Of a stretch of 64,000 nucleotides of DNA, positions 46,076-58,758 are shown one piece after another. The notes beneath the pieces were generated by a model. It searched no databases. It was given only the letters and a program-made list of their open reading frames with translations, and was not told the origin of the DNA. Source of the stretch: Lepus europaeus (Eukaryota; Chordata; Mammalia; Lagomorpha; Leporidae). Position 1 is the first letter of the stretch. Each line of letters begins with the position of its first letter. Both the position numbers and the translations under genes were made by a program. The stretch covers positions 25,622,266 through 25,686,265 of the forward strand of contig NC_084837.1 of NCBI RefSeq assembly GCF_033115175.1, given 5' to 3'.

Positions 46076-46162
46076 AAAGTTTCAAAAAATTAAAATTATT
46101 GAAAGTATATTTTCTGATCACATGTGATTATTCTAAAAAGCAGTGAAAAATAACTTTTTATT
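46076..46162 (+). mobile_element. Small internal LINE-1 fragment inside LINE-1
   Basis: 87 bp containing TTTCAAAAAATTAAAATTAT and TATATTTTCTGATCAC, an L1 ORF2 segment in sense orientation inside an antisense L1. Flanked by AACTTGAAGAAGGTCA (46060-46075) and AACTTGAGGAAGGTCA (46163-46178). About 90% similar to 47262-47347. Confidence 0.6.
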
Positions 46163-46399
46163 AACTTGAGGAAGGTCACTAAGAGATTTTGTCATGAATT
46201 AATGCTGAACTTTTTTCAGATGCTTTCTTTTACATCTACTGAGATGATCATGCTCTTTTTCTTCTTTAATCTGTTAACATGGTGAATTACATTGCTTCAT
46301 TTTACAGCATTAAACTCACTCCATCTTCCTTGGAATAAATTCAACTTGGTCATATTGTGCAGTCTTTTTATATATTATGCAATTTAGTTGATGCTTTAT

Positions 46400-46685
46400 T
46401 TGGAGACAGGGAGAGGCAGGCAGATAGACTGAGAGAGCTCTCATCTACTACTGATTCGCTGTTAAAATGCCAGCTGTGGCTGGGCTAGTTGACAGCTGGG
46501 GACTCAACTCAGGTCTCCCACATGGGTGGCAGGGACTAAACTACCTGAGCCAGTCCTGCTGCTGCCAAGGGTGTTCATTAGCAGGAAGCTGGAGTTGGGA
46601 GTGGAGCATGGCCTGGGAGCCAGACATTCTGGTATGAGATACAGGTGTACCAGTTGGCATCTTAGCTGGTAGGCCAAATGCTCAC
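46400..46685 (-). repeat. C-repeat, third type
   Basis: GGAGACAGGGAGAGGCAGG start; ends CATCTTAGCTGGTAGGCC, as in other copies of this type. Confidence 0.65.
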
Positions 46686-46743
46686 TTAAGTGGATAATTT
46701 ATTTAAGCCTTCATTTCTGGGTTTGTGGGTGAAAATAGCCTAT

Positions 46744-46745
<2 letters not shown>

Positions 46746-46780
<35 letters not shown>
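46746..46780. repeat. T35 homopolymer
   Basis: Thirty-five consecutive T, the longest homopolymer in the window. Possibly partly an assembly or length-polymorphism artefact. Confidence 0.9.
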
Positions 46781-46786
<6 letters not shown>

Positions 46787-46808
46787 TATGTTAAAGAGAG
46801 CCTGTTTT

Positions 46809-47142
46809 GGGGCTGGCACTGTGGTGCAGCAAGTTAAAGCCCTGGCCTAAGGTGCTGGCATCACATATGGGCGTCTGTTCTGGTCCCGGCTGCTCCTTTT
46901 CCATTCCAGCTCTCTGCAGTGGCCTGGGAAAGACCATCTTCAGTGGAAGATGGCTGAAGACCTTGGGACCCTGCACCTACGTGGGAGACCTGGAAGAAGC
47001 TCTTGGCTTCGGATTGGTGCAGCTCTGGCTGTTGCGGCCATCTGGGGAGTGAACCAGCAGATGGAAGACCTCTCTCTCTCTCGCCACCGCTCTCCGTAAC
47101 TCTGTCTTTCAAATAAATAAAATAAATCTTTTTTTTTTTTAA
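46809..47142 (+). repeat. CSINE, older type
   Basis: GGGGCTGGCACTGTGGTGCAG head, CTTTCAAATAAATAAAATAA tail. Confidence 0.85.
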
Positions 47143-47261
47143 GAGCATGCTTTATTTGTCTGTTTTCTGAATGAGTTTGCTTAAGATTATTGCATTTCTT
47201 ACTTAATGAGCTTGTCATTGAAGTTATATAAGCCATATAATGTGCTGTGATGCAAGCCTCA

Positions 47262-47820
47262 ACAAATTTCAAAAAATTAAAATTATTGAAAGTGTATTTT
47301 CTGATCATTTTATTATTCTAAAAAGCAATGAAAAAAGATAACTTTAGAAATCCCAAATGTTGGGGCCAGCGCCATGGCTCACTTGGTTAATCCTTCGCCT
47401 GTGGCGCCGGCATCCCATTTGGGCACTGGGTTCTAGTCCTGGTTGCTCCTCTTCCAGTCCAGCTCTCTGCTGTGGCCTGGGAGGGCATTGGAGGATGGCC
47501 CAAGTGCTTGGGTCCCTGCACCTGCATGGAAGACCAGGAAGAAGCACCTGGCTCCTGGCTTTGGATTGGTGCAACGCCAGCCGTAGCAGCCATTTGGGGA
47601 GTGAACCAATGGAAGGAAGACCTTTCTCTCTGTCTCTGTCTCTCTCTCTCTCATTGTCTGTATCTCTGCCTGTCAATTAAATTTTAAAAAATCCCAAATG
47701 TTTAAAAAATAAAAACTATATTTCTAGATTCTTAAGGTCGAAGAAGAAACAAGGATGGAAAGTAGAAGCTATTTTGAACTAGAGGATTACAGAACATTCC
47801 ATATTAAAATATATGGGTTT
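47262..47820 (+). mobile_element. LINE-1 ORF2 fragment, sense, split by a SINE
   Basis: ATTTCAAAAAATTAAAATTA and AGTGTATTTTCTGATC before the SINE; CAAATGTTTAAAAAATAAAA and GTCGAAGAAGAAAC after it, collinear with L1 ORF2. Extent uncertain at both ends. Confidence 0.6.
47362..47688 (+). repeat. CSINE, intermediate type
   Basis: Perfect 14-bp duplication AAATCCCAAATGTT at 47348-47361 and 47689-47702. The head CCAGCGCCATGGCTCACTTG is like young copies, but the tail is TGTCAATTAAATTTTAAA. Confidence 0.9.
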
Positions 47821-48049
47821 TTATAAAAATAATGTTTAGAGAAAAATGGAAAACAGAGATTTGTTATCAAACCATGATAAGTCTTTATGATGGCTTGCAT
47901 CAGAAGGCCAATATACTGAAGGAAGCCATGATACTTTGGGAAGAGAAAGTATATTGAGAGGGAGCTGATAAGCAGAAACACTGCTTATCATTGGGGGGAC
48001 TTGGAATCAGTCCAGCAGCATAAGATGTAGTTTTTTTTGTTTGTTTGTT

Positions 48050-48367
48050 TTATTTTGTTTTTAAAGATTTATTTATTTGAGAGGCAGAGTTACAGAGAGA
48101 CAGAGGTCTTCCATCTATTGGTTCACTTCCCAAATGGCCGCAACTGCTGGAGCTGAGCCAATCTGAAGCTAGGAGCTGGGAGCTTCTTCCTGGTCTCCCA
48201 TGTGGGTGCAGGGGCTGAAGCACTTGATCTGTCTTCCACTGCTTTTCCAGGAGCATTAGCAGTGAGCTGGATCATAAGTGGGACAGACAGGACTCAGACT
48301 AGGGCTCATAGGGGATGCCAATGCCACAGGCAGAGACTTAACCTAGTATACCACGGCACCAGCACCC
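48050..48367 (-). repeat. CSINE, older type
   Basis: TTTTAAAGATTTATTTATTTG start, ends CACGGCACCAGCACCC. Confidence 0.8.
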
Positions 48368-48841
48368 AGAGATTGTTTTAATTTTGGCATTTCTGTTAAG
48401 AGAAGAATGATGAGGTGAGGTCAAGTGCAGAGTTTGGCAGTCTGGGAGTGGCTCCTATAGGTGTCCCTTTTTGTGCTCTTCCTCTATATCTTCATTGTTC
48501 ATTTCCTTTCTTTAATTCTGGATTTCTGTGTTCAGTATACCTGTAGAGTCTGACATGGCTCTGGTATACTAAGTTGTAGTGGTTCCCTAGTTTTCTTTGC
48601 TTCTGCTGGCTAGATTTTTCTTCTTCTGTACATGTACAGGTTGTATGACACACAGTACTTTATTCTGGGTTCCCATTGTACAATTATTATGCCTTAAAAA
48701 CCAGGAAGTTAATAAATAATGAAGATAAATAATAAATGAATAATAAATGAAATATAAATTGTACATAAAATAGGATCAACAAAACCAAGAGATGGTTCTT
48801 GAAAAGATTAATGAAAGTGATAAACCTCTGAGACACTGATC
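48368..48841. other. SOS2 intron 1, nothing recognised
   Basis: Unique-looking sequence; a short (AATAAATG)n-like stretch lies at 48712-48755. Confidence 0.45.
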
Positions 48842-48855
48842 AAGAATAAGAATGA

Positions 48856-49162
48856 TGGGGCTGGCATTGTGGCACACCCGCTGTCTGCAACACCAGTATT
48901 CCATATGGGCGCTAGTTCATGTTCCAGCTGCTCCACTTGCAATCCAGTTCCATACTCAGGCACCTGGGAAAGCAGCGGAAGATGACCCAAGTACTTGGGA
49001 CTCTGCACCCATATGGCCGACTCAGAGGAAGCTCCTGGCTTCTGGCTTCTGGCTTCCGTCTGGCCCATTGTGGCCATTTGAGGAGTGAACCAACAGATGG
49101 AAGATTTTCTCTCTCTCTCTAACTCTGCCTTTCAAATAAATAAAATAAATCATTTTTAAAAG
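48856..49162 (+). repeat. CSINE, older type
   Basis: 14-bp near-duplication AAGAATAAGAATGA (48842-48855) and AAGAGTAAGAATGA (49163-49176). Confidence 0.85.
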
Positions 49163-49176
49163 AAGAGTAAGAATGA

Positions 49177-50341
<1,165 letters not shown>

Positions 50342-50399
50342 TAAAAAGTCATTGAACCACTGTTTAAAAAATTTATACGTAAATCTACCTTATTCTAAA

Positions 50400-51880
50400 T
50401 TATTGTGGAAATAAAAACCACAAAATTTATGTTTGGTATATATATTCAGTTCATTTTTGACAAAGATGTCAAGGCAATTCATTTAGGAAAAGTTTTCAGC
50501 CAAAGAAAAAAAAAGTGCTAGAACCACTAAATAAATTTATAAAGAAAAAATACCTTGAAACTATCTCACACAGCAGACAAAAATTTATTCAAGAGGGATT
50601 GTAACCTTAGACATAAAAGCTGAAACTCTAAGTTCCAGGGAGAAAATGCTGGAGACTATCTTCATAACCTGGGGCCAGGGAAATAATTTTTTAGAGAATT
50701 CAAAATGCAATAATTATTGAAGAATAAAATTAAGAAAATTAAAAGGTATAAATAACAGATTAGGGGAAAATGTTTTTATTATATATTTCTGAAAAGGGAC
50801 TTACATCTAGAAAATGTTTAAAATTTCAACATACCAATAACAAACAGATACTTTTCTTAAAATGAGCAGAGGTCTTAAACAGACACTTCATAAAAGACAG
50901 AGTGAGCACTAATACCCAAAAATTAAAACCACTGTGAGATGTCATTTCATATGCACCAAAAGGGATTAAAGGCTGATTATATCAAATGTTGGTAAGGATG
51001 TAGAGCAACTACAAGTTTTACACAAGTCTAGTGGGAGTATAAAATGGTATTAACATTTTGGAAAATTGGGAGTTTCATATAAAGTTGCTAATAACCTGTG
51101 ACATAGCAATTTTACTCCTAGGTATTTAACCCTAGAGAATGAAAATACATATTCACAAAGAGACTTACACATGAATGGCAAGCAGTTTAATTCATAATAG
51201 CCAAAAGTTGGAAGCAACTCAAATTCTGCCAGTAGGAAAATGGATAAACAAATATGGTAGATTGATAAAGTGGCATAGTACACAATAATACAATGAAAGA
51301 ATGATCTGTTTATATATGCAGCAGTACAGCTGCAATTCTCAGGCATAGAGAGTGGAAAAAGCTAGACCTAAAAGAGTACATGTTATATGATTTCATTTTT
51401 ATGAGATTGGGAAACATCTAAAATCAATTGGGTATAAATGAAGATGGTTGCCTATGAGGAATGAAGATCAAGATTATAGACATGTCTTGACTATTGAGGG
51501 ACAGTTTTTTTTTTTTCCATATAATTTGTTGAACTCTTTACTTAGTACAGTTAATCTTCTATATATGGAGTTAATTGTAAATAGATCTTAGTAAAAGATA
51601 AGACTGGGAATAGGAGAGGGTGGAGGAAGAGGGGTGGGAGTATGGATGGGAGGGCAGGTACACTGGGAAGAATCACTATGTTCCTAAAGTTGTATTTATG
51701 AAATTCATGAAGCTTGTATTCCTTAAATAAAAGGTTTCTTTGGGAAAAGAAAAAAAAAAAGATTATAGGCATATTTTATATCTTAATTGGGGTTGTGATT
51801 ACATGGATATAAACATTTTCAAAACTTACTGATTTGCATACCTAATCTCAGTGCATTTTACTTCATATAAATATTACCAC
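50400..51880 (+). mobile_element. Ancient LINE-1 (L1M type), ORF2 3' end and 3' UTR
   Basis: Sense L1: CACTGTGAGATGTCATTTC, AAATGTTGGTAAGGATGTAG, ACATAGCAATTTTACTCC, GAAAATGGATAAACAAA and GATGAAGATGG/GATTATAGACATG in canonical order, then GTGATTACATGGATATAAAC. Interrupted at 51484-51758. Decayed. It starts within SOS2 intron 2. Confidence 0.8.
51484..51758 (+). mobile_element. 5'-truncated LINE-1, rabbit type 3' end
   Basis: Only about 275 bp of 3' end: a G-rich stretch (GGAAGAGGGGTGGGAG), ATGTTCCTAAAGTTGTATTT and CCTTAAATAAAAGG with an A-rich tail. Target duplication AAGATTATAGACAT (51470-51483) and AAGATTATAGGCAT (51759-51772). Inserted in the older LINE-1. Confidence 0.85.
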
Positions 51881-52647
51881 GGTAAAGCATTAATGTAAAT
51901 CTGAAGGTTGTCATTGATTTAAAAATGTTTTCCTCTAAAAGAATATGTGTAGATTAGTGTCCAGATACTTGTTTTTCCTTATTTGGTGAATGTTTCTAGA
52001 ATTTTAGAAATACATGTCAGTACAGCTTTAAGAAATTACCTTTGTATTACACTGTTTACATTATCTCTCTTGACTTTTTTAATGATAAAGTGGCAACTTT
52101 CAGTGTAAAGGAAAAAAATCTTAATTTTGGAGTGAATGCTATTAAGATTTTGAAGGATTGTTGGCACTGAGCATTTGTTTCCCATTCTCTGCTATAATGT
52201 TTGAACATTAAGTAAATACATTGAAAGAGCACTTCTCCATACAGGAAATTTGCAAAAATCTGAGGCTACAATTTTAAAAATAGGAAACCTGCTAAATCGG
52301 AGTTTGATTTCACTATCAGCAGTTTTAATTATTCATGCCAATCACTGGTTAAATTTAAGATTAAATGAATACAAAGGCTTGAATTATTCTTGCTAGAATA
52401 CTTCCATAGCCATTCTGAGCCCCCCAACCCAGTTGATCTTCCAAGAGGTATATGATATCTGTTCTTTTGAATTATTACCTATGTTTGAAGCTCTACCACT
52501 AGCAAAAGGTATAATAACTATTAATAAATTAGAAACTTCTGCTGAGTAAGTAGTTTCAACTGTGGAAACATACCTAAAATCACTAATACACTATTTCTTG
52601 CCTTTACTCTCTCCCATATATGTGATGTATGATTACCTTTTTCTTTT
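51881..52647. other. SOS2 intron 2, nothing recognised
   Basis: AT-rich unique-looking intron sequence. Confidence 0.45.
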
Positions 52648-52660
52648 TCCAGTTCATCTT

Positions 52661-53014
52661 TTTTTAAAGATTTATTTATTTGAGAGGTAGAGTTACAGAC
52701 AGAGGGGAGACAGAAAGGTCTTCCATCTTTTGGTTCACTCCCCAAATGGCTGCAATGGCTGGAGCTGTGCCCATCTGAAGCCAGGAGCCTGGTGCTTCTT
52801 TCCCAGTCTCCCACTTGGGTACAGGGGCCCAAGGACCTGGGCCATCTTCTGCTTTCCCAGGCCAAAAGCACCTGGGCCATCTTCCACTGCTTTCCCAGGC
52901 CGCAGCAGAGAGCTGGATTGGAAGAGGAGCAGCCGGGACTAGAACCGATGCCCATATGGGACATTGACACCGCAGGCAGAGGATTAACCTACTGCACCAC
53001 GGCGCTGGCCCCAA
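52661..53014 (-). repeat. CSINE, older type, with an internal duplication
   Basis: Begins after target copy TCCAGTTCATCTT (52648-52660). The segment around 52840-52900 (GGGCCATCTTC...GCTTTCCCAGGCC) is present twice in tandem. Ends CACGGCGCTGGCCCC. Confidence 0.85.
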
Positions 53015-53339
53015 GATTTATTTTATTTAATTGAAAGACAAAGTTACAGAGAGAAGTAGAGTCAGAGTCAGAGAGAGAGGTCTTCCATCCACTGGTTCAC
53101 TCCCCAGATGGCTACAACGGCTGGAGCTGTGCCAGTCCGAAGCCAGGAGCCAGGAGCTTCTTCTGGGTCTCCCACTTGGATGCAGGGTCCCAAAGACTTG
53201 GGCCATCTTCTACTGCTTTCCCAGTCCATAGCAGAGAGCTGGATCGGAAGAGGAGCAGCTGGAACTATATCTGGCACCCATATGGGATGCTGGTGCTTCA
53301 GGCAAGGGCTTTAACCCACTGTGCCACAGCGCTGGCTCC
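53015..53339 (-). repeat. CSINE, older type
   Basis: AAGATTTATTTTATTTAATTG start without a T-run; ends CACAGCGCTGGCTCC, directly before the TCTAGTTCAACCTT copy of the shared target. Confidence 0.85.
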
Positions 53340-53353
53340 TCTAGTTCAACCTT

Positions 53354-53508
53354 TTTTTTTTTTTTTTCTAATTTGTAAATTGCTTTGGGGAGTATTGACA
53401 TTTTAAGAATATTAATTCTTCCAATCCACTCTTTTTTTTATGTGTCCTCTATACTTTCTTTCATCAATATCTTGTAATTTTCATTGTAGAGATAGATCAT
53501 TCACTTCC
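53354..53508 (-). mobile_element. Short LINE-1 ORF2 fragment with poly(A)
   Basis: The minus strand reads L1 ORF2 (complement of TTTGTAAATTGCTTTGGGGAG, ATTAATTCTTCCAATCC, TTTCATCAATATCTTG) and then stops in an A-run (complement of the T-run at 53353-53368). A prematurely polyadenylated or internally primed L1 piece. Confidence 0.6.
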
Positions 53509-53840
53509 TTTTTTTTTTTTTTTTTTGACAGGCAGAGTGGACAGTGAGAGAGAGACAGAGAGAAGGGTCTTCCTTTTTGCCATTGGTTCACCCTCCAATG
53601 GCCGCTGCGGCCCGCGCATCACGCTGATCCGAAGCCAGGAGCCAGGTGCTTCTCCTGGTCTCCCATGCGGTGCAGGGCCCAAGCACTTGGGCCATCCTCC
53701 ACTGCCCTCCCGGGCCATAGCAGAGAGCTGGCCTGGAAGAGGGGCAACCGGGATAGAATCCGACGCCCCAACTGGGACTAGAACCCAGTGTGCCAGCGCT
53801 GCAAGGCAGAGGATTAGCCTGTTAAGCCACAGCGCCGGCC
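53509..53840 (-). repeat. CSINE, young type
   Basis: T-run then GACAGGCAGAGTGGACAG; ends CACAGCGCCGGCC, directly followed by the T-run of the next SINE. Confidence 0.9.
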
Positions 53841-54157
53841 TTTTTTTTTTTTTTGACAGGTAGAGTTACAGACTGTGAGAGAAACAGAGAGAAAGGTCTT
53901 CCTTCCCTTGGTTCACTCCCCAAATGGCCGCTACAGCCGGAGCTATGCCGATCCAAAGCCAGGAGCCAGGTGCCTCTCCTCCTAGTCTCCCACATGGGTG
54001 CAGGGGTCCAAGCACCTGGGCCATCCTCCACTGCCCTCCCAGGCCACAGCAGAGAGTTGGACTGGAAGAGGAGCAACCAGGACTAGAACCTGGCACCCAT
54101 ATGGGATGCTGGTGCCGCAGGCGGAGGATTAACCTAGTGCGCCACTGCGCTGGCCCC
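53841..54157 (-). repeat. CSINE, intermediate type
   Basis: T-run then GACAGGTAGAGTTACAGAC; ends CACTGCGCTGGCCCC just before TCCAGTTCATCTT (54158-54170), the same target word that precedes the cluster. Confidence 0.9.
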
Positions 54158-54417
54158 TCCAGTTCATCTTAATTATCCTCAGACTTTCTTTTTCAACTCT
54201 GTTGTTTTCTTTACCCATCAGAATTGTGTGGAAAAATCTTGATAGTCCTGTTAATATTTTTTTAAACCAAAAAATTCAGTTATTAAAAGAATCAGAATAT
54301 TCTGTGTCACTAGCTAACATCTTTAATGCTAGCATTAAAAATAACGATAAATTTCAATTTTACATGCATTTTCTACTTATGAACAGTTAAATTAATACTA
54401 CAGTGATTCTGCTATGA

Positions 54418-54597
<180 letters not shown>

Positions 54598-54607
54598 TAA
54601 TAATTCT

Positions 54608-54861
54608 TTTTTTTTTTTTTTTGACAGGCAGAGTGGACAGTGAGAGAGAGACAGAGAGAAAGGTCTTCCTTTTTGCCGTTGGTTCACCCTCCAATGGCTG
54701 CCGCGGTAGCGCGCTGCGGCCGGCGCACCGCGCTGTTCCGATGGCAGGAGCCAGGTGCTTCTCCTGGTCTCCCATGGGGTGCAGAGCCCAAACACTTGGG
54801 CTATCCTCCACTACACTCCCTGGCCACAGCAGAGAGCTGGCCTGGAAGAGGGGCAACCGGG
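54608..54861 (-). repeat. CSINE, young type, 5'-truncated, very recent
   Basis: Perfect 18-bp target duplication ATAACAAATAATAATTCT at 54590-54607 and 54862-54879. The head with the Pol III boxes is missing: the copy stops at GGGGCAACCGGG. Lies in SOS2 intron 3, 50 bp after exon 3. Confidence 0.93.
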
Positions 54862-54990
54862 ATAACAAATAATAATTCTATTTGTGTAGTATTCTTGTGT
54901 TAAAATAGAATTGTGGCTTGGGCACTGTTAATGTGTACTAGCATGAGTATGTACTTATATGTAAACATATAAACACATACATGTATATAT

Positions 54991-55319
54991 ATTTAAAATA
55001 TTTATTTATTTAAAAGTCAGAGTTACACAGAGAAGGAGAGGCAGAGAGAGAAAGAGAGAGAGGTCTTCCATCCCCTGGTTCACTCCCCAGTTGGCAGCAT
55101 GGCCGGAGCTGCACCGATCTGAAGCCAGGAGCCGGGAGATTCTTCTGGGTCTCCCACTTGGGTGCAGGGGCCCAAGGATTTGGGCCATCTTCTATTGCTT
55201 CCCCAGGCTACAGCAGAGTGCTGGATTGGAAGTGGAACAGCTAGGACTCGAACTGGTACCCAAATGGGATGCCAGCACTGCAGGTGGTGGCTTTACCTGT
55301 TACACTGCAGTGCTGGTCC
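54991..55319 (-). repeat. CSINE, older type
   Basis: 15-bp duplication CATACATGTATATAT at 54976-54990 and 55320-55334. Confidence 0.9.
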
Positions 55320-55530
55320 CATACATGTATATATTCATATGTGCTCAAAATATATTCTGATGAAATCAAATTACCTTTCTTATAATGTTAAAATTAATAA
55401 TGGTGATAATGCATTTTGGCATATTCTAATGACTGCTGCATATGATTGATTCTTATGTGGTAGGCCATGATTCTCAACCTTTTGTTGATTGAGAAAATAG
55501 ATTAATCTGTATTATCACAGATATTTTTAT

Positions 55531-55887
55531 TTATTTATTTATTTATTTATTTTTTATTTTTGACAGGCAGAGTGGACAGTGAGAGAGAGACAGAGAGAAA
55601 GGTCTTCCTTTTGCCGTTGGTTCACCCTCCAATGGCCGCCGTGGTAGGCGCGCTGCGGCCGGCGCACTGCACTGATCCGATGGCAGGAGCCAGGTGCTTC
55701 TCCTGGTCTCCCATGGGGTGCAGGGCCCAAGAACTTGGGCCATCCTCCACTGCCTTCCCTGGCCACAGCAGAGAGCTGGCCTGGAAGAGGGGCAACCGGG
55801 AAAGAATCCGGTGCCCCAACCAGGACTAGAACCCGGTGTGCCGGCGCCACAAGGCGGAGGATTAGCCTAGTGAGCCGCGGCGCTGGC
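55531..55887 (-). repeat. CSINE, young type
   Basis: Perfect 18-bp duplication TATCACAGATATTTTTAT at 55513-55530 and 55888-55905. The tail complement is a (TTTA)n run, then TTTTTGACAGGCAGAG. Confidence 0.93.
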
Positions 55888-55905
55888 TATCACAGATATT
55901 TTTAT

Positions 55906-56306
55906 AAAAATGTCAAAAAGTAGCTTAGGAGGTATTAGCCAATAGAATATGCTTTAGTGTACAATAGATTTGAAGACAGATGGAAGACAGTTATTTGTAA
56001 AATGGAGTTTGCGTAATATATTCAGAGGTTTTTAGTGAAGTCTCAAGCTTTCTATATTAAAATCAGCTATTTTCATTTGATGAAAAGCAGATTCGTTAGA
56101 TTAGGTGTCTCTTTAAAAAAGAGTAAAGGCCCTGATACTGGGACCAAAGACTCACTTCATATACTGTGGCACCCATAAGTTTAGACAGTTGGTTTATAGA
56201 AAGTTTTTTTTTTATAAACAAGTGTGTTAAATAGGAATTTTTACAGTTTTAACTGATACTTGAAAGTGTCATTGCGTGGAATTAAGTTATTTATTTTTTT
56301 CCATAG
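55906..56306. other. SOS2 intron 3 end, nothing recognised
   Basis: Unique-looking sequence ending in the exon 4 acceptor tract TTATTTTTTTCCATAG. Confidence 0.5.
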
Positions 56307-56714
<408 letters not shown>

Positions 56715-56915
56715 AAAAAAGACCAGGAACTGAGAATTTAGTCTCTATCTCTCATGTGGGCGACAGAGGCCCAACTATTTGACTTACCACTTGCTACCTT
56801 CTAGGGACACATTATTAGCAGGAAGCTGGAATTGAGTTGGGGCCTGTCCTCAATCCCAGGCACTCTGAGGTGGGAAATGGGCATTTTAACCTCTGTGTCA
56901 AACACCCACCCCAAG
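56715..56915 (-). repeat. C-repeat, third type, tail half missing
   Basis: AGCAGGAAGCTGGAATTGAG and the head complement TTTTAACCTCTGTGTCAAAC are recognisable. Strongly diverged. Confidence 0.55.
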
Positions 56916-57402
56916 TAGAACATACTTGGTTTCACAGAGACAGAGGCAGAGAGAAAAAAAAATCTTTGCAATGCCAAAGACACTCCCTTCAGTAATTTTT
57001 TGTTTGCAGATACGTCTTCCTTACTGGCTGTAAGGTATTTAGGGGAAGACATTGAGTCTTTCATTTTCCTCCCTCTTTTTTTCCCCTTTCCTACTTTTTC
57101 TCCTTTTTTTAAAAAGATCTTTTTAAGTCAATGTTTTGAAGGACTTGTTATGTGCCAGTTACTAAGCTGAGCATTGAAGGCATAAAATTGAATATGATAG
57201 TACTCCTTGTGTTAGAAAGAATTTATTTTAGTGTGAAATAAAAATAGTATAAACAATAACTGCGGTACAGTGTGATTAAAATTGTTCCATGAATAAATCT
57301 ACAGTTCAGTGAAAGTAGTCACTGTAAGGGACTGGAAGACATCACAGAGAAGATGCCTAAATGGAGCTTTGACAAGTGAACAACCTCAGGACCTGGCACG
57401 TG
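56916..57402. other. SOS2 intron 4, nothing certain
   Basis: Pyrimidine-rich around 57060-57110. TGTTATGTGCCAGTTACTAAGC near 57148 looks like an ancient repeat fragment. Confidence 0.35.
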
Positions 57403-57590
57403 CCAGGGGACCTCAGCCCTCACTGCACATCAGAATTACCAGGAAGCATTTTTAATCTATAGAGAATGTGAATATCTCAGCCCTAAAGATTTGATTGGCC
57501 TGGGTTGGACCTCCAAGTCTCAGTGTTTTTTGAAAACACCCCAGGTGATTCTGATGTGCATTTGTGTTTGAAATCCATTGTATTATGTTG
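57403..57590. mobile_element. MER5-like (hAT-Charlie) DNA transposon remnant
   Basis: CACATCAGAATTACCAGG near one end and CCCAGGTGATTCTGATGTGC near the other form the imperfect inverted arrangement typical of MER5A/B. Non-autonomous and ancient. Confidence 0.6.
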
Positions 57591-57674
57591 TAATTTCAAA
57601 AAATGATTTTCATTTTTGTTTTATAGTAGTAATTCCTTATTCTATTTTGACTTTAAAGTTAGACTACATATTTT

Positions 57675-57823
57675 AGAAGTTTTTATTTATTTGAAAGGCT
57701 GAAGACAGAGATAGAGAGAGGGAGAGAAAGAGAGAGATCTCTCTGTTGGTTCATTCCCCAAATGACTGCAGTAACTACGGTTGGGCCAGGTCATACCCAG
57801 AAGCCCAGAACTCTATGCCAACA
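57675..57823 (-). repeat. CSINE fragment, antisense
   Basis: AGTTTTTATTTATTTGAAAGG start, GATCTCTCTGTTGGTTCATTC; truncated after CCCAGAACTC. Confidence 0.6.
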
Positions 57824-57849
57824 TAGAGTGTGCTACGAACAAGAATATG

Positions 57850-58235
57850 ACAATAAAAATACATTGGTGTTAACATATTAACAGCATCTAACCCCATTCA
57901 GGTTTTGCCAGTTGTTCCAATGAGGTCCTTAATAGCCAAATAATCCAGTTTGAAATCATGTGTTGTTTATTTAGCTGTCATGTATCTTTTTTCTTCTTCA
58001 ATCAGAAACAATTCTTTATTCTCTTTTAACTTTTATGACCTTGACACTTTTAAGAATTACAGGTTACAGATCAGATGTTTAGAATGTCTCTCATTTAGAT
58101 TTTTCTGATATTTTCTCTTGATTGGAATCAGGTTGTACTGTGTTCTCATTTTTATCTTCTCCCATGCTGCATGTGGATGCAATTGTTATGTGTCCTGTTA
58201 GCAGTGTATTCACTTTGATTACTTGATTAAAAGGA
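57850..58235. mobile_element. Ancient LINE-1 3' UTR-like fragment
   Basis: TATGACCTTGACACTTTTAAG, TAGAATGTCTCTCATTTAG and TTTTCTCTTGATTGGAATC follow each other as in old L1M 3' UTRs. Orientation not certain. Confidence 0.45.
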
Positions 58236-58506
58236 TCGTGTAGGTGGTCTGGTGGTTAGACACTGTTTTCTGTTTTCTGCTTCCTGAGTTCAAAAGCCAG
58301 TTTCAGCTCCTGTCTAATATGAACCCTGGGAGACTGCGTTGATGGCGCAAGTAATTGGGTTCCTGCCACCCACATGGGAGACCTGGATTAAGTTTCTGGC
58401 TCCCAACTTTGGTTTGGCCTGCTCCCTGGGTGTCAGTGGCATTCAGGGAGTGAACCAGCAGATAGGAGTGCTCTCTTTGTCAAATAAGGAAACTGAAATT
58501 TAAAAT
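58236..58506 (+). repeat. C-repeat, third type
   Basis: GTAGGTGGTCTGGTGGTTAG head; TAATTGGGTTCCTGCCACC and CATGGGAGACCTGGATTAAG in the body. Confidence 0.7.
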
Positions 58507-58758
58507 AAAGGGGTTTTTTGCTAGGGTTCTCTTTGAGTTACTCTTCTGTTTTGTAATTAATAAATGTTATGTGGGATATTTTGTTACTAAGTATTTTGTT
58601 CCTTTCATGCCTTAAATTTTTTATTTGGTTATTTTAATATAGATTCATTGATTCTTATTTTATTCAAGGCCAGAATCCCTTACTTCATTGTTTATATAGG
58701 TGTTCAGATTTGTCCCAGATGCAGCCAGTGGGAACTCCAGTTAAGGTTTTCTATTTCT

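Larger units (their letters stand above)
45855..46760 (-). mobile_element. LINE-1 ORF2 fragment
   Basis: Complement of L1 ORF2: ATCATCTGCAAATTTG, AGTACAGTATGGAATAGAAG, CATCTACTGAGATGATCATG, GTTAACATGGTGAATTACAT and GAATAAATTCAACTTGGTCA in order. Split by a small LINE-1 piece at 46076 and a C-repeat at 46400-46685; resumes to TAGCCTATAATTTTT. Confidence 0.8.
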
